Below, one piece after another: positions 18,723 to 26,846 of a stretch of DNA of 64,000 nucleotides. Both the position numbers and the translations under genes were made by a program. Origin of the DNA: Rufibacter psychrotolerans (GTDB taxonomy: Bacteria; Bacteroidota; Bacteroidia; Cytophagales; Hymenobacteraceae); the NCBI RefSeq assembly GCF_016924645.1, contig NZ_JAFFJV010000023.1, positions 49,027 to 113,026 of the forward strand, given 5' to 3'. Below the pieces are notes generated by a model that was not told the DNA's origin, made no database searches, and saw nothing but the letters and a program-made list of their open reading frames with translations. Every line of letters starts with the position of its first letter. Within the stretch, counting starts at the first letter, position 1.

Positions 18723-19331
18723 GGGTCAGCGGAATTAAGGCTTGCTAAAAAGCAGGAATTCACCGTGGGCAGAGGAATCTCCGGCAGAACGGGAGAGTGG
18801 CAGGGCGGATAAGAAAACCATACAGGGTTCCTGGCTAGGAAGCTCCTGTACTGGAAAAAAGCATACCGGCTTACTTCCAAAGGGTGTCCATGGCCTCGGC
18901 TGAACTAAAACCTATTCAGCGCAAACAACCGCTATGGGAGTATGTCAACTTTGGGAAGGTGGAAAAGCTGATGAAAAGCACGACACGCTCCCTGCCGGGA
19001 GGCTTAGAGGCTATGTTTTCCTGGTACAGGAAAGTCGGGCTCAGGTTTCTGATAATACCGCGGAATAGGTTATGTTATACTCGCCCTTCCTTTTTACCAG
19101 AAGGAACAGGCGTTTAACCCTTGCTGCTTACTTCTTTATACTAAAGTAATAATTATTTGGATTCACAAATAATAAAATTAATTAATTTTCAGCCCTTTGT
19201 CTCCCCTGCTTCCACCCCACAGACCTTCTACTCCAACCCAAGGGAATGATCAATTGGCAAGGTATGGAAACCTGCATCGGGATTTCTGCCCGACCACTCC
19301 ACACAATTCCGCCAAGGTTAAAAAGGGGTAC
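18723..19331. other. Upstream region of the eCIS operon, no convincing gene
   Basis: No supported gene. Near 19152-19173 there is an AT-rich inverted repeat (ATTATTTG / CAAATAAT). On the minus strand the same segment contains TTTG and, 17 bases on, TACTTTAG, close to but not matching the Bacteroidota TTTG/TAnnTTTG promoter (usual spacing 19-21). If used, it would give the eCIS operon a leader of more than 400 nt. Confidence 0.35.
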
Positions 19332-19369
19332 TAAAAAGCCTTGCAAACTGGTGTTTGCAAGGCTTTTTA
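19332..19369. terminator. Strong bidirectional terminator hairpin
   Basis: Perfect 16-bp stem (AAAAAGCCTTGCAAAC / GTTTGCAAGGCTTTTT) with a 4-base loop TGGT, with A- and T-tracts built into both sides. It lies about 155 bp after the stop of the START-domain gene on the minus strand and would separate that gene from the eCIS operon. Confidence 0.85.
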
Positions 19370-19524
19370 ATTGGCAGGAATGTGGTTTCAGGAACGGAAT
19401 CTGCGCAAGTGCTAACTTCTTTCTAAGGTCCTGAAGAGAGCTGGGCATTGAGCCATCCCTGTCCGGAGTTTGCTCTAGCTGCCGGCACGCAGCCCCCGTT
19501 CACCGGTTCTGGGTAGCCCTACTT

Positions 19525-19941
19525 TCAGTGGGTCTCTGTGTAGTGTTTGAAGTTGTTCAGGATTGCCTGCCAGCCGGCTCTTTGCATCTCGGTGTCATGT
19601 TCGCCTTCGGCATCAAACGTGGTGGTCACGTTGGTGGCCCCGCCCAGGTCTGTGAACTCGGTGGTGCACTGCCTTCCGTCCGTCATGGTGTAGGTAAGGC
19701 GCTTTTGGGGAATGACCTCGTCATAGATGGCTTCAAAGTCAAACCCGAAGCTGCCGTCTTTGGCTTCCATCCGGGCCCTGTACTTTCCGCCAGCCTGCAG
19801 GTCGTTTTCTGCGTTGGGGCACTGCCAGTCTTCTGAGGCAAAGTTCCAGTTGGTGATGTGCTCGGGCCTGGTATAGAAGTCCCACGCCTTGCCCAGGTCT
19901 GCCGAAAAGGTTGCTTCAACCGTGATTTTTGTTTGTTCCAT
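19525..19941 (-). CDS. SRPBCC/AHSA1-type START-fold protein
   Basis: 138 residues. The pattern TKITVEATFSADLGKAWDFY, TRPEHITNWNFASEDW and a final GWQAILNNFKHYTETH is that of the AHSA1-like (SRPBCC superfamily) ligand-binding proteins. These are cytosolic, bind hydrophobic ligands in a helix-grip cavity and usually have no known specific function in Bacteroidota. It is probably monocistronic, with the terminator at 19332-19369 downstream. Confidence 0.88.
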   Translation of the reverse strand: MEQTKITVEATFSADLGKAWDFYTRPEHITNWNFASEDWQCPNAENDLQAGGKYRARMEAKDGSFGFDFEAIYDEVIPQKRLTYTMTDGRQCTTEFTDLGGATNVTTTFDAEGEHDTEMQRAGWQAILNNFKHYTETH

Positions 19942-20161
19942 GGTGCTGTTATGTTTTGTAGATGGTTAGGTACTGTAGGGAAATTCTGGCAAACCGCCCC
20001 GTAACTTAAGGGTTCCCCCAAGCGCCAAGGCAGCCAGGCTTTTGGAGGCATGGGTTTCCTCTCTCCTTTCAAGATGCCTTGGTAAAGGAGTCGCCCCCAC
20101 AAAGAAGGACTGGAAGTTTGCCCTGCCGTAAAGCTGCGAATTTCTCCCAAAATAAAGCAAC

Positions 20162-20199
20162 AGGTTTTGCCCGATTTTCAGGAAAATTGCCCAAAAACG
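20162..20199. repeat. Dispersed intergenic palindrome, copy 6
   Basis: Copy AGGTTTTGCCCGATTTTC then AGGAAAATTGCCCAAAAAC in the 399-bp gap 19942-20340, which otherwise holds no supported gene. It may end the minus-strand transcript that finishes at 20341. Confidence 0.5.
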
Positions 20200-20340
20200 C
20201 CCTTCCCTAACCTGCTGTTGCCAGGAGAGAAATTTCTCTTGGCTGGGCCTCTTTACCAGGACTTTGTTGCGGTTGAAAGAAAGGACCTTATCTGGGCAAC
20301 TGCCCGCCAGAAAACCAGCGGAGGGCCGCGCATGGCTATC

Positions 20341-21693
20341 TTACGGCACCTGCTCTGCCAGCAGAACCAGCACTTTCTCGCCAACGGGGTCTGCCTCCCC
20401 TCTTTTCGTTCGGAACGCATGAAGCAGCTGTAAATTCTGGAGGGTGGTCTGGAGCATCCAGGAACCTTCTATGGGGCTGGACAGGGCCTTTTTCAGGTAC
20501 TCCCGGCTTTTGGCCTCGCAGTTTGCAATGACCGCGATCTCCAGCAGGGTGGCGTAGTCCCAGTAGTCGGGGCGTTTGGCGGCCAGCTTCCGCTGCACGG
20601 CGTATTCCACCACCGGGGCCAGTTTCCGTGCTTCCTGCTCCTCGCCCTTCAGGGCCAGGAGGGTGACGGCGTTTACGCCCGGGTACGCGTCCCGCCAGTC
20701 AGCCTCAAAGCCGGCTTGGTACGCTTCCAGCGCCTTGTCCAGGTAAGACTCGGCCAGCAGTTCCTGGCCCTGGTGGTAGGCCTCCTGAAACAAGTCTTTG
20801 TAGACCCTGCCCAGGATTCCGTAGGTCTCGCTGCTGGGACCGTTCTGTTCCAGCACCCGCTCCAGCACGGCAATGGCCTCTTTCCGTTTTTTGGCCCGGT
20901 TTAGGGCAAACCCAAGCTGCTCCTGCACCATTCTGGTTTGCTGCACATGGGCAGGCATCTGTTTGATGAACGCCACCGCCTGCTCGTAGGCGCCAATGGC
21001 TCTGTAGGAAAGCATCACGTCTACCAGAACCCCGGTTTCTTCGTTCTCCAGCACCAGCCCCTGCACTATCGCTTCCACCGCCCTTATTCTTTCCTCCCGG
21101 CTCCCCGCCAGTTCCCGCGCCTCCGCCAGCCGGTCTTTGATGTCCTGCTTGTATTTGACCAGGTCCCGGAAAATATCGGTCTTCTCGTGGGCCACACTGT
21201 TCTGGAAGGCAATGCCGTCTACCAGCTGGTACACCGGGCTGTCAATGGTCTTTTCCTGCTTGGCCCGCAGCAACTGCGCGCGCAGGGCAGACACGCTCTG
21301 CTCCACCGCTAACAGGCTCCCCGTGGCATGGTCATACTGGTAGGGCATGCTCCTGAGGAAATGCAGGTCAAAGGGAAGCCGGGAACTTGCGGAAAAGAGG
21401 GTGATGGTGGTGCACGGCTTTATGGCGTGCCGAATGCCCAGCTCATAGAACACGTTGGCGTTGGCTGTGGTGAGGTCGGCCACGGCGTAATCACACAGGA
21501 TGAGCCGCTCATACATGGGCTTGTGGATGATGCCGTTGATGGTTTCCTCATCGGCCCGGATGGGCTCCAGATCGGCGGCCACTATGGCAGGTTTGATCAG
21601 GGCGGAGTACACCAGGTCAAAGTCTACCTCATTCCCCTCCAGGTCTTTCTTCCGGCCGAAGGGCATCACCACAAAACACAGGGGCCTCATCAT
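20341..21693 (-). CDS. DUF4071/TRAFs-binding-type protein with deoxyribosyltransferase-like N-terminal domain
   Basis: 450 residues. Residues 5-100 (CFVVMPFG, CDYAVADLT and NVFYELGIRHA with Glu84) look like the nucleoside 2-deoxyribosyltransferase-related fold found in DUF4071 proteins and in the N-terminal part of eukaryotic ASK-type MAP3Ks. The rest is TPR-like helical repeat. In the fold family the Glu attacks the glycosidic carbon of nucleotides; activity here is inferred. The start ATG overlaps the TGA of the patatin gene by 4 bp, so the two are co-translated. It is cytosolic, without signal or membrane segments, and ends the four-gene set TPR-TIR-patatin-DUF4071. Confidence 0.75.
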   Translation of the reverse strand: MMRPLCFVVMPFGRKKDLEGNEVDFDLVYSALIKPAIVAADLEPIRADEETINGIIHKPMYERLILCDYAVADLTTANANVFYELGIRHAIKPCTTITLFSASSRLPFDLHFLRSMPYQYDHATGSLLAVEQSVSALRAQLLRAKQEKTIDSPVYQLVDGIAFQNSVAHEKTDIFRDLVKYKQDIKDRLAEARELAGSREERIRAVEAIVQGLVLENEETGVLVDVMLSYRAIGAYEQAVAFIKQMPAHVQQTRMVQEQLGFALNRAKKRKEAIAVLERVLEQNGPSSETYGILGRVYKDLFQEAYHQGQELLAESYLDKALEAYQAGFEADWRDAYPGVNAVTLLALKGEEQEARKLAPVVEYAVQRKLAAKRPDYWDYATLLEIAVIANCEAKSREYLKKALSSPIEGSWMLQTTLQNLQLLHAFRTKRGEADPVGEKVLVLLAEQVP

Positions 21694-22859
21694 GACAGCA
21701 CCGCGCTTTCTGGTTTGAAGGACAGCGGGAAATGCGCTGCCTCTACCTCAGCGGCAGCGGCTTTGTACCCAATCTCGTACAGCTCAAACCGGCTTGCGGC
21801 CTTGCTCATGTCCACCAAATCGGCTATCTGCTTCGGGGAATACGGTTTTTCCATCAGGGGCTGCAGGTGCTCCTGGTCAAGCCAGTAGTTGTAGCGTAGG
21901 TACGCCAGCAGGCCCCGGCCACTGGTGTCCGCCACCAGCAGGTCTTCTTCCATCTTGCCTATCTCGCTGTCAATCTCCCACCGGGTGGGCGAGGCAGAGA
22001 GCCACTGCAGAATCAGCTGGTTGTGCCAGCTGGCATCCTGCATGAGCATGTCGGGTATTTGCTGGGCCCAGTCTAAGAGGTGGTTCTGGGTGATGGACTG
22101 GGGTAACCGCTGGGGTTTGCCCATGCCAGTACCCACCGACACCAGCAGCAGGTTTTCGGCCCCTATTTTCCATTTGAAGGGAAAACCCTTGAGGGTAGCC
22201 ACCATGAGTAACTGCAGGGCAGGATTGTTGGCCATGCTTACCCCGCCGTCTACGAAGGCGGCCTCGGGCAGGCCACCGCCCACGTCCAGGACCTGGGGTA
22301 GAAAATAGGTGGGCGCAGCGGCGCTGGCCCGTACCGCTTTCCAGAGCAGAATATCCTTGTTCCTGCCTAGCTTGCTGTCAAAGAACTTTCCTTCTGGATG
22401 ATTGATAATGGGCCACACGCTGTTGGTGTCTGCCCGTTTGGTGACAATGCAAAGCCCCGTCTGAATCCTGTCGCTGCCCAGGGTAATGTCCTCAAACACC
22501 TTTTGCAGCTCTTTGTCCAGGGGACCAGCATCAAACCGGGCCTTTAGGAGGCTGAACACCTCGTACCACTTGTGCCGGTCGCCGAAGATCTTGCCCCCAA
22601 GTTCAAAGTACTTTGTTTTGATCTCCTCCACCTTCATGCCGATGGCCAGGGCGGCGGCAATGATGGCCCCGGTGCTGGTGCCCCCAATAAGGTCAAAGTA
22701 ATGGCTGAGCCTGAACGCCGGGTCATGGTGGTGCTGCTCCCCCAAGATTTCCTCTATCTTCTGTAGATAGCCCAGGGTGAGCGCCCCTCTTATCCCGCCG
22801 CCGTCCAGGGCCAGGATTCGCTTGGGGCTGGTGGGTGCTAGCTTTTGCTGGAGCGTCAT
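21690..22859 (-). CDS. Patatin-like phospholipase (CapV-like)
   Basis: 389 residues from the ATG at 22859. Longer starts at 22916 (ATG, adds a hydrophobic leader) or 22937 (GTG) are possible. All patatin elements are present: oxyanion loop DGGGIRG (residues 19-25), nucleophile elbow GGTSTG with Ser62, and the catalytic-dyad Asp204 in FVDGGVSMANNP. The family cleaves membrane lipids. Close relatives act as effectors in CBASS, but no nucleotidyltransferase gene is next to it. It lies about 150 bp after the TIR gene and overlaps the DUF4071 gene by 4 bp. Membrane-damaging effector in an immune module is the favoured inference. Confidence 0.88.
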   Translation of the reverse strand: MTLQQKLAPTSPKRILALDGGGIRGALTLGYLQKIEEILGEQHHHDPAFRLSHYFDLIGGTSTGAIIAAALAIGMKVEEIKTKYFELGGKIFGDRHKWYEVFSLLKARFDAGPLDKELQKVFEDITLGSDRIQTGLCIVTKRADTNSVWPIINHPEGKFFDSKLGRNKDILLWKAVRASAAAPTYFLPQVLDVGGGLPEAAFVDGGVSMANNPALQLLMVATLKGFPFKWKIGAENLLLVSVGTGMGKPQRLPQSITQNHLLDWAQQIPDMLMQDASWHNQLILQWLSASPTRWEIDSEIGKMEEDLLVADTSGRGLLAYLRYNYWLDQEHLQPLMEKPYSPKQIADLVDMSKAASRFELYEIGYKAAAAEVEAAHFPLSFKPESAVLS

Positions 22860-23013
22860 AGGGCACGGGAGATATAAGATGTACAAAGCACAAGCGGCAG
22901 CTGAGGCAAGGACCATCAAGGTCTGGGGCTTAACCACTGCTCCCCGTAAATGCGCGGGAGTGGTTTGCTCTGGCAGAGGGAAGTTCCCCCGGGTACGGGT
23001 GGCGCCAACTGGC

Positions 23014-24063
23014 TCAGTTCAGCCTGGCGAAAGAGAACGGTGACGTAACCCCGGTTTCCTTCATGACCCCGGTGCCGCTCATTCTTTTCCCATCGGCGGA
23101 GAGGGTGAGCTGGCAGGAAACCGTTCCGGTGAGGTAAGCCAGGTCCAGGGTTAAGTCAAAGGTTACCAATTGTTCCCTGACCGCGCCGCTGCCGCTGCCA
23201 ATAAGCACCCCGTCACTGTAGGCCTGGATGGTAAACGTTCCTTGGTCCTGGCTGATCTGGTACTGGGTTCCGTCATGCTCCTCTACCCAGGTTCCCCCAA
23301 TGGCTATGGGCGGCACCGGTTTCACCACCGGGTCTGGGTTGTGGACCGGCCCTCCGGTGGTAGAAGCGGTGCCGGTTGTAGTGGCGGGCGGGTTCACCGG
23401 CTTTGTGGTATACTCAGCGGGAAACAGCAGGGCCAGGGACTCCAGCAAGATCCAGATGAAGCCCACCAGCGCCGATACCACGGCTACCCAGAGCCAGTTC
23501 CGCTTGAGCCAGCCCCCTTTCCAGGGTATGCCCGGGTCGGGGCCTTTCTTTTTGGCAGGTATGCCCACCCCCTTTTCCAGAAAGTCCAGCAGTTCGGTGG
23601 TGTCTGCCTCCCACTTTTTATGCCTGATGTCAAATGTTTGCCTCAGTAAGAGGGGCGCCAAATCGGGGGGCAGTTGCTCGGGGAGGGGCAGCGTGGCCCC
23701 GTCCATCAGCACGGGAATCACCCGGATGTTTTTCCGGAGGGCGGTACCCACCTCAATCCTTACCCAGTCTTCGGGCGCCTGAATGCGCACCCTGCCGCTG
23801 GCTGGGTCTGCCCCAATCCAGTTTTTGCCCATGACCACCAGCATGACATCGCAGGATCTCAGATAGCTGGAGATCACCTCAGAGAAATCTAAGCCCGGCT
23901 CAATCTTCTTAATGTCATGGAAGATGTACCTGTCGTCAAAACGGCTTCTTAGCGCATCAGAAAGCCTGGCGGCCTCTGATTTGGCATCATCTGCCCGGTA
24001 ACTGATGAACACATTCCTGGTAGCGGTACTTTTAGGCACCCTGAAGATGCTCTCTACGTTCAT
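23014..24063 (-). CDS. TIR-domain protein with one transmembrane segment
   Basis: 349 residues from the ATG at 24063. Residues 16-165 form a bacterial TIR domain: RNVFISYRADDAKSEAARL, IFHDIKKIEPGLDFSEVI, SCDVMLVVMGKNW. DWVRIEVGTAL places Glu104 where TIR NADases have the catalytic Glu. A single transmembrane helix follows at about 189-213 (WLWVAVVSALVGFIWILLES). After a Thr/Pro-rich linker a C-terminal beta domain of about 100 residues (GGTWVEEHDGTQYQISQDQG) resembles lipocalin-like stress domains. The beta domain would be outside the membrane and the TIR inside, so it could act as an envelope sensor with an NAD-cleaving output. It lies between the TPR and patatin genes. Confidence 0.85.
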   Translation of the reverse strand: MNVESIFRVPKSTATRNVFISYRADDAKSEAARLSDALRSRFDDRYIFHDIKKIEPGLDFSEVISSYLRSCDVMLVVMGKNWIGADPASGRVRIQAPEDWVRIEVGTALRKNIRVIPVLMDGATLPLPEQLPPDLAPLLLRQTFDIRHKKWEADTTELLDFLEKGVGIPAKKKGPDPGIPWKGGWLKRNWLWVAVVSALVGFIWILLESLALLFPAEYTTKPVNPPATTTGTASTTGGPVHNPDPVVKPVPPIAIGGTWVEEHDGTQYQISQDQGTFTIQAYSDGVLIGSGSGAVREQLVTFDLTLDLAYLTGTVSCQLTLSADGKRMSGTGVMKETGVTSPFSFARLN

Positions 24064-24141
24064 GGCATGGGGTTTCAAGGAGTTTCACACAAACTGGCGC
24101 CATAAGAGGGGGAAACTGTCTCCAGAAGGGGAACAGGGAGA

Positions 24142-24192
24142 GGAAGCGCCCCCTTCCCGCTCCCGTTGGCGGATTGGGGAGGAGGCGCTTCC
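24142..24192. terminator. Hairpin between TPR and TIR genes
   Basis: GGAAGCGCC at 24142-24150 pairs with GGCGCTTCC at 24184-24192 in the 156-bp gap. There is no T-tract, so it could be a weak terminator, an attenuator or an mRNA processing signal rather than a full stop. Confidence 0.4.
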
Positions 24193-24219
24193 CCCAGGGG
24201 TGCAGCCTGGGGCAGCTGT

Positions 24220-25701
24220 TTACTTAGCTGCCATTTTAGGCTTTTTGGCCATGGAGGCCATGACAAGGGCATATTCCAGGCCCGGCTCATGGAGTGCCAG
24301 AAGCTTGCGTTTGAATTGGTTTGCCTTTCCCTTGTTCCCGGTTCTGGCCTCGGCCAAGGATTGCAGGTACACCACCCTGGGGTTCACCTGGTCGGCCTGG
24401 GCTAATTGGGCCAAAGCCTCTTTCATGTCTCCCTGCTCGTAGGCCAGGATTCCCGCCAGTTGATGGTACTCCTTCATGCCTGTGGAATGGCCATTGGCCG
24501 CCAGCTGGGTCCTGAGCGCCTCGGCTTTGGTCCTGGCCAGCGCGAAGTCATGGCGTTTGGCCGCCAACAGGGCTTCTACGTACAGGATCCGTTCCTGCAG
24601 CCGGGCAGATTGGACGGGGATAAAATCACCCCTGTTTTTGAGCGCACTCGCCTGGTCCAGGTTCTGGCGGGCTTGGGCCAGGGCATTCATCTGGGTGTAC
24701 ACTTCCGCGTTCTGGAGGTAAACCCAGGCCTGAAACAGGGTATTGTTGTTCTCCTGCAGCACTGTGAGGGCTTTGTCTGCCATGCCCATGGCTTCCTGGT
24801 AGCGGCCTTCGGACAGGTACGCGTCTGCCATGGCCAAGAGGTTGTCTGCTTTCTCCAGGTAGAGGGAGGCCTGGCGCTCGGCGTACTGGTAGGCTTTGCG
24901 GGCTTCGTCATACTGCCCCATGAGCAGGTAGGTATGGCCTACCTTGGTCAGGGAAATGTTGAACGAGGGGTCCAGCTCGGCGGCTTTCCTGAAGTGCTGG
25001 ATGGCTTCTTTGTGCTTGCCAAGTTTCTGGAGCAGATCTCCCATGGAGTCATAGGGGTTGGCTTCCTGGGGCGCCAGCCTGATGTACGCCTCAAAGGCTT
25101 TTCTGGCCTTGTCGTAGTCCTCCTTGTTGGTGTAGGCGTATCCCAGCGCGTTGTACGCAGGCGCCAGATGGGGGTCAAGGGCCAGGGCTGCGGTAAGGGA
25201 CTCAATGGCGCGGTCCACCTCGCCCCGGCCCTGGGCGTTCTGGCCGCGCCACAGCAGCGCATACTTGTCTTTGGGGTAGAGCCGCACGGCCTGGTCAATG
25301 GCGGCCACTGCCTCCTGGGGCTTGTGGTTGATGTTGGCCTGCACAAAACTGATCAGGCACTGCTCCCCGTCAGACACCCGGTCTTTGAGCGCGGTAGCTT
25401 TGGCCAGGTGCTGCTGAAAGGCCTGCTGGTCGCCGGATTTTCCGGCCGCCAGGGTCCGCAGCAGGTGGGCCATGGCAAAGTCAGGGTCTGCCTGCAGGGC
25501 TTGGTCCAGCAGGGCAGCCACATTTTGGAACTTGAGGTTGTTGAGGTCTTCCCGGGCCTTCAGGTATAACTGACGGGCTTCTTCAGAGGTGGTGGTGATG
25601 GGGATGGCAGTTGGGGCGTCCTGCCGGGCCCAGCCGGTGGTACTCAGGAGCACCAGCAGGCTTGCGCCCAGGACACGGGCAAGGGGAAAAAACGCTTTCA
25701 T
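24220..25701 (-). CDS. Secreted TPR-repeat protein
   Basis: 493 residues. An N-terminal signal peptide (MKAFFPLARVLGASLLVLLS, cleavage near WARQ) is followed by about nine tetratricopeptide repeats. Examples are LAPAYNALGYAYTNKEDYDK and ANPYDSMGDLLQKLGKHKEA. TPR arrays are protein-binding scaffolds; this one should be periplasmic. It lies 156 bp upstream of the TIR gene on the same strand, with a hairpin between. Whether it belongs to the same operon is uncertain. Its periplasmic position would fit a partner of the TIR protein's extracytoplasmic domain. Confidence 0.85.
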   Translation of the reverse strand: MKAFFPLARVLGASLLVLLSTTGWARQDAPTAIPITTTSEEARQLYLKAREDLNNLKFQNVAALLDQALQADPDFAMAHLLRTLAAGKSGDQQAFQQHLAKATALKDRVSDGEQCLISFVQANINHKPQEAVAAIDQAVRLYPKDKYALLWRGQNAQGRGEVDRAIESLTAALALDPHLAPAYNALGYAYTNKEDYDKARKAFEAYIRLAPQEANPYDSMGDLLQKLGKHKEAIQHFRKAAELDPSFNISLTKVGHTYLLMGQYDEARKAYQYAERQASLYLEKADNLLAMADAYLSEGRYQEAMGMADKALTVLQENNNTLFQAWVYLQNAEVYTQMNALAQARQNLDQASALKNRGDFIPVQSARLQERILYVEALLAAKRHDFALARTKAEALRTQLAANGHSTGMKEYHQLAGILAYEQGDMKEALAQLAQADQVNPRVVYLQSLAEARTGNKGKANQFKRKLLALHEPGLEYALVMASMAKKPKMAAK

Positions 25702-26846
25702 ACGGTATGGTTGGTGAAGGGGGCTTGAAGCAAGGCGATGCAGAACACACGCCCGAAGCGTGTTACCTGGAGAACATCTTTATGGCGCCGGACAGCCACC
25801 ACAACCAAGGATCAGGAGCAGGCAGAAAAGCTCCTTTTGCGAACTTCTAAAAGTGAAATAAAAATAGCTATAAATTAAACTACTTTCAAGTATGTTAGGG
25901 AAAGTTTACAAATCCTACAACACATTCTGTCATTCCCCAGCGGATTGTCCAACTCAACCTGAACCCCAGCACCAGTTTTAAGGGCATTTTTCGGAAAACA
26001 CCCCTAAAATGAGGAGAGGCTGCCATGAGGAAGGGAAAAATTCTTCGGAGAGTGCAAGCAAATACGATGAAAGCTGCTGCCGTTGCGGGTTCTGGTTCGC
26101 TTGTGCAACTTGTGTGGGTACTTCACTCCTGTACTGGGCACTCCATCCTTTCAACCCATCCCTAAAAAACCATATACTTTTCTCTACTTTTTTTACATAA
26201 TACGCGTATAAAGCCCTAGCCTGCTTAAGATTGCTTTCCTTTTCTGTTTTAAGCCTCTTTTCACCAAAGGGGCTCACTTTTACAAGTTTACGGGCAAAGC
26301 GTTGGGGTTCCCTCGCGGAAATGTTCCCGGCATTACGCCCGCCCGCTTTGCGTCACCTGGAACGGCACACGGCTTAGGGTACTAGGAAACTCGGCGTGCC
26401 ATAGGCCCTACAGGTGGAAGAGTACCCATTACCCTTTCCTGCTTGCTTTTCATGCTGCTTTCTGACAACAGAAAGGCTGCTCCTGTTATCTATAGTGCAC
26501 CAAAGAAACTACGGTATGCAGAAAATCACTCCTCTTCCCCGTACGGGCTGCCTGTCCCGCATTTTGGTATTCCTCTGGGTAAATCCGCTGCGCGGGGTGC
26601 CTGCCTTTTTTAATGCCAACGGTGGCACTGCCAGCACGGGGGTAACACTGGGTCATCTGGGTTTTCCAGAACGTCCGGCGGTGCTGGCCCGGCAAAAGCT
26701 GGTGCTGCATCCCGTATCGACCGGCTGGTGGGATTATGCACTTTGATTCATGACCTGGGGCTCCCCAGCTAAAGTAGGCTTCCTAAACTCTACTACCAGC
26801 TTCCATCTCTTGGTTTTCAAATTTTTCACCTTAAACCCAACCCTAT
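25702..26846. other. Intergenic region without a supported gene (1.1 kb)
   Basis: Divergent promoter region between the TPR gene and the esterase gene. It holds two copies of the dispersed palindrome (about 25973-26010 and 26240-26276) and an AT-rich stretch at 25850-25930. A 110-codon frame at 26414-26746 on the plus strand has no recognisable domain and unlikely composition, so I do not call it. Confidence 0.5.
25973..26010. repeat. Dispersed intergenic palindrome, copy 7
   Basis: Copy of the form AGTTTTAAGGGCATTTTTC then GGAAAACACCCCTAAAAT. Confidence 0.55.

Noticed and set aside
18884..19117. 77-codon plus-strand frame upstream of the eCIS operon
   Set aside because: No domain, no promoter or start context, and composition unlike a gene.
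20341..25701. CBASS or Thoeris operon
   Set aside because: Patatin and TIR genes are present but no CD-NTase, no ThsA-like SIR2/SLOG protein and no ancillary Cap2/Cap3 genes are seen.
26414..26746. 110-codon plus-strand frame
   Set aside because: Unusual Cys/Leu/Pro composition, no homology recognised, lies in a promoter region.
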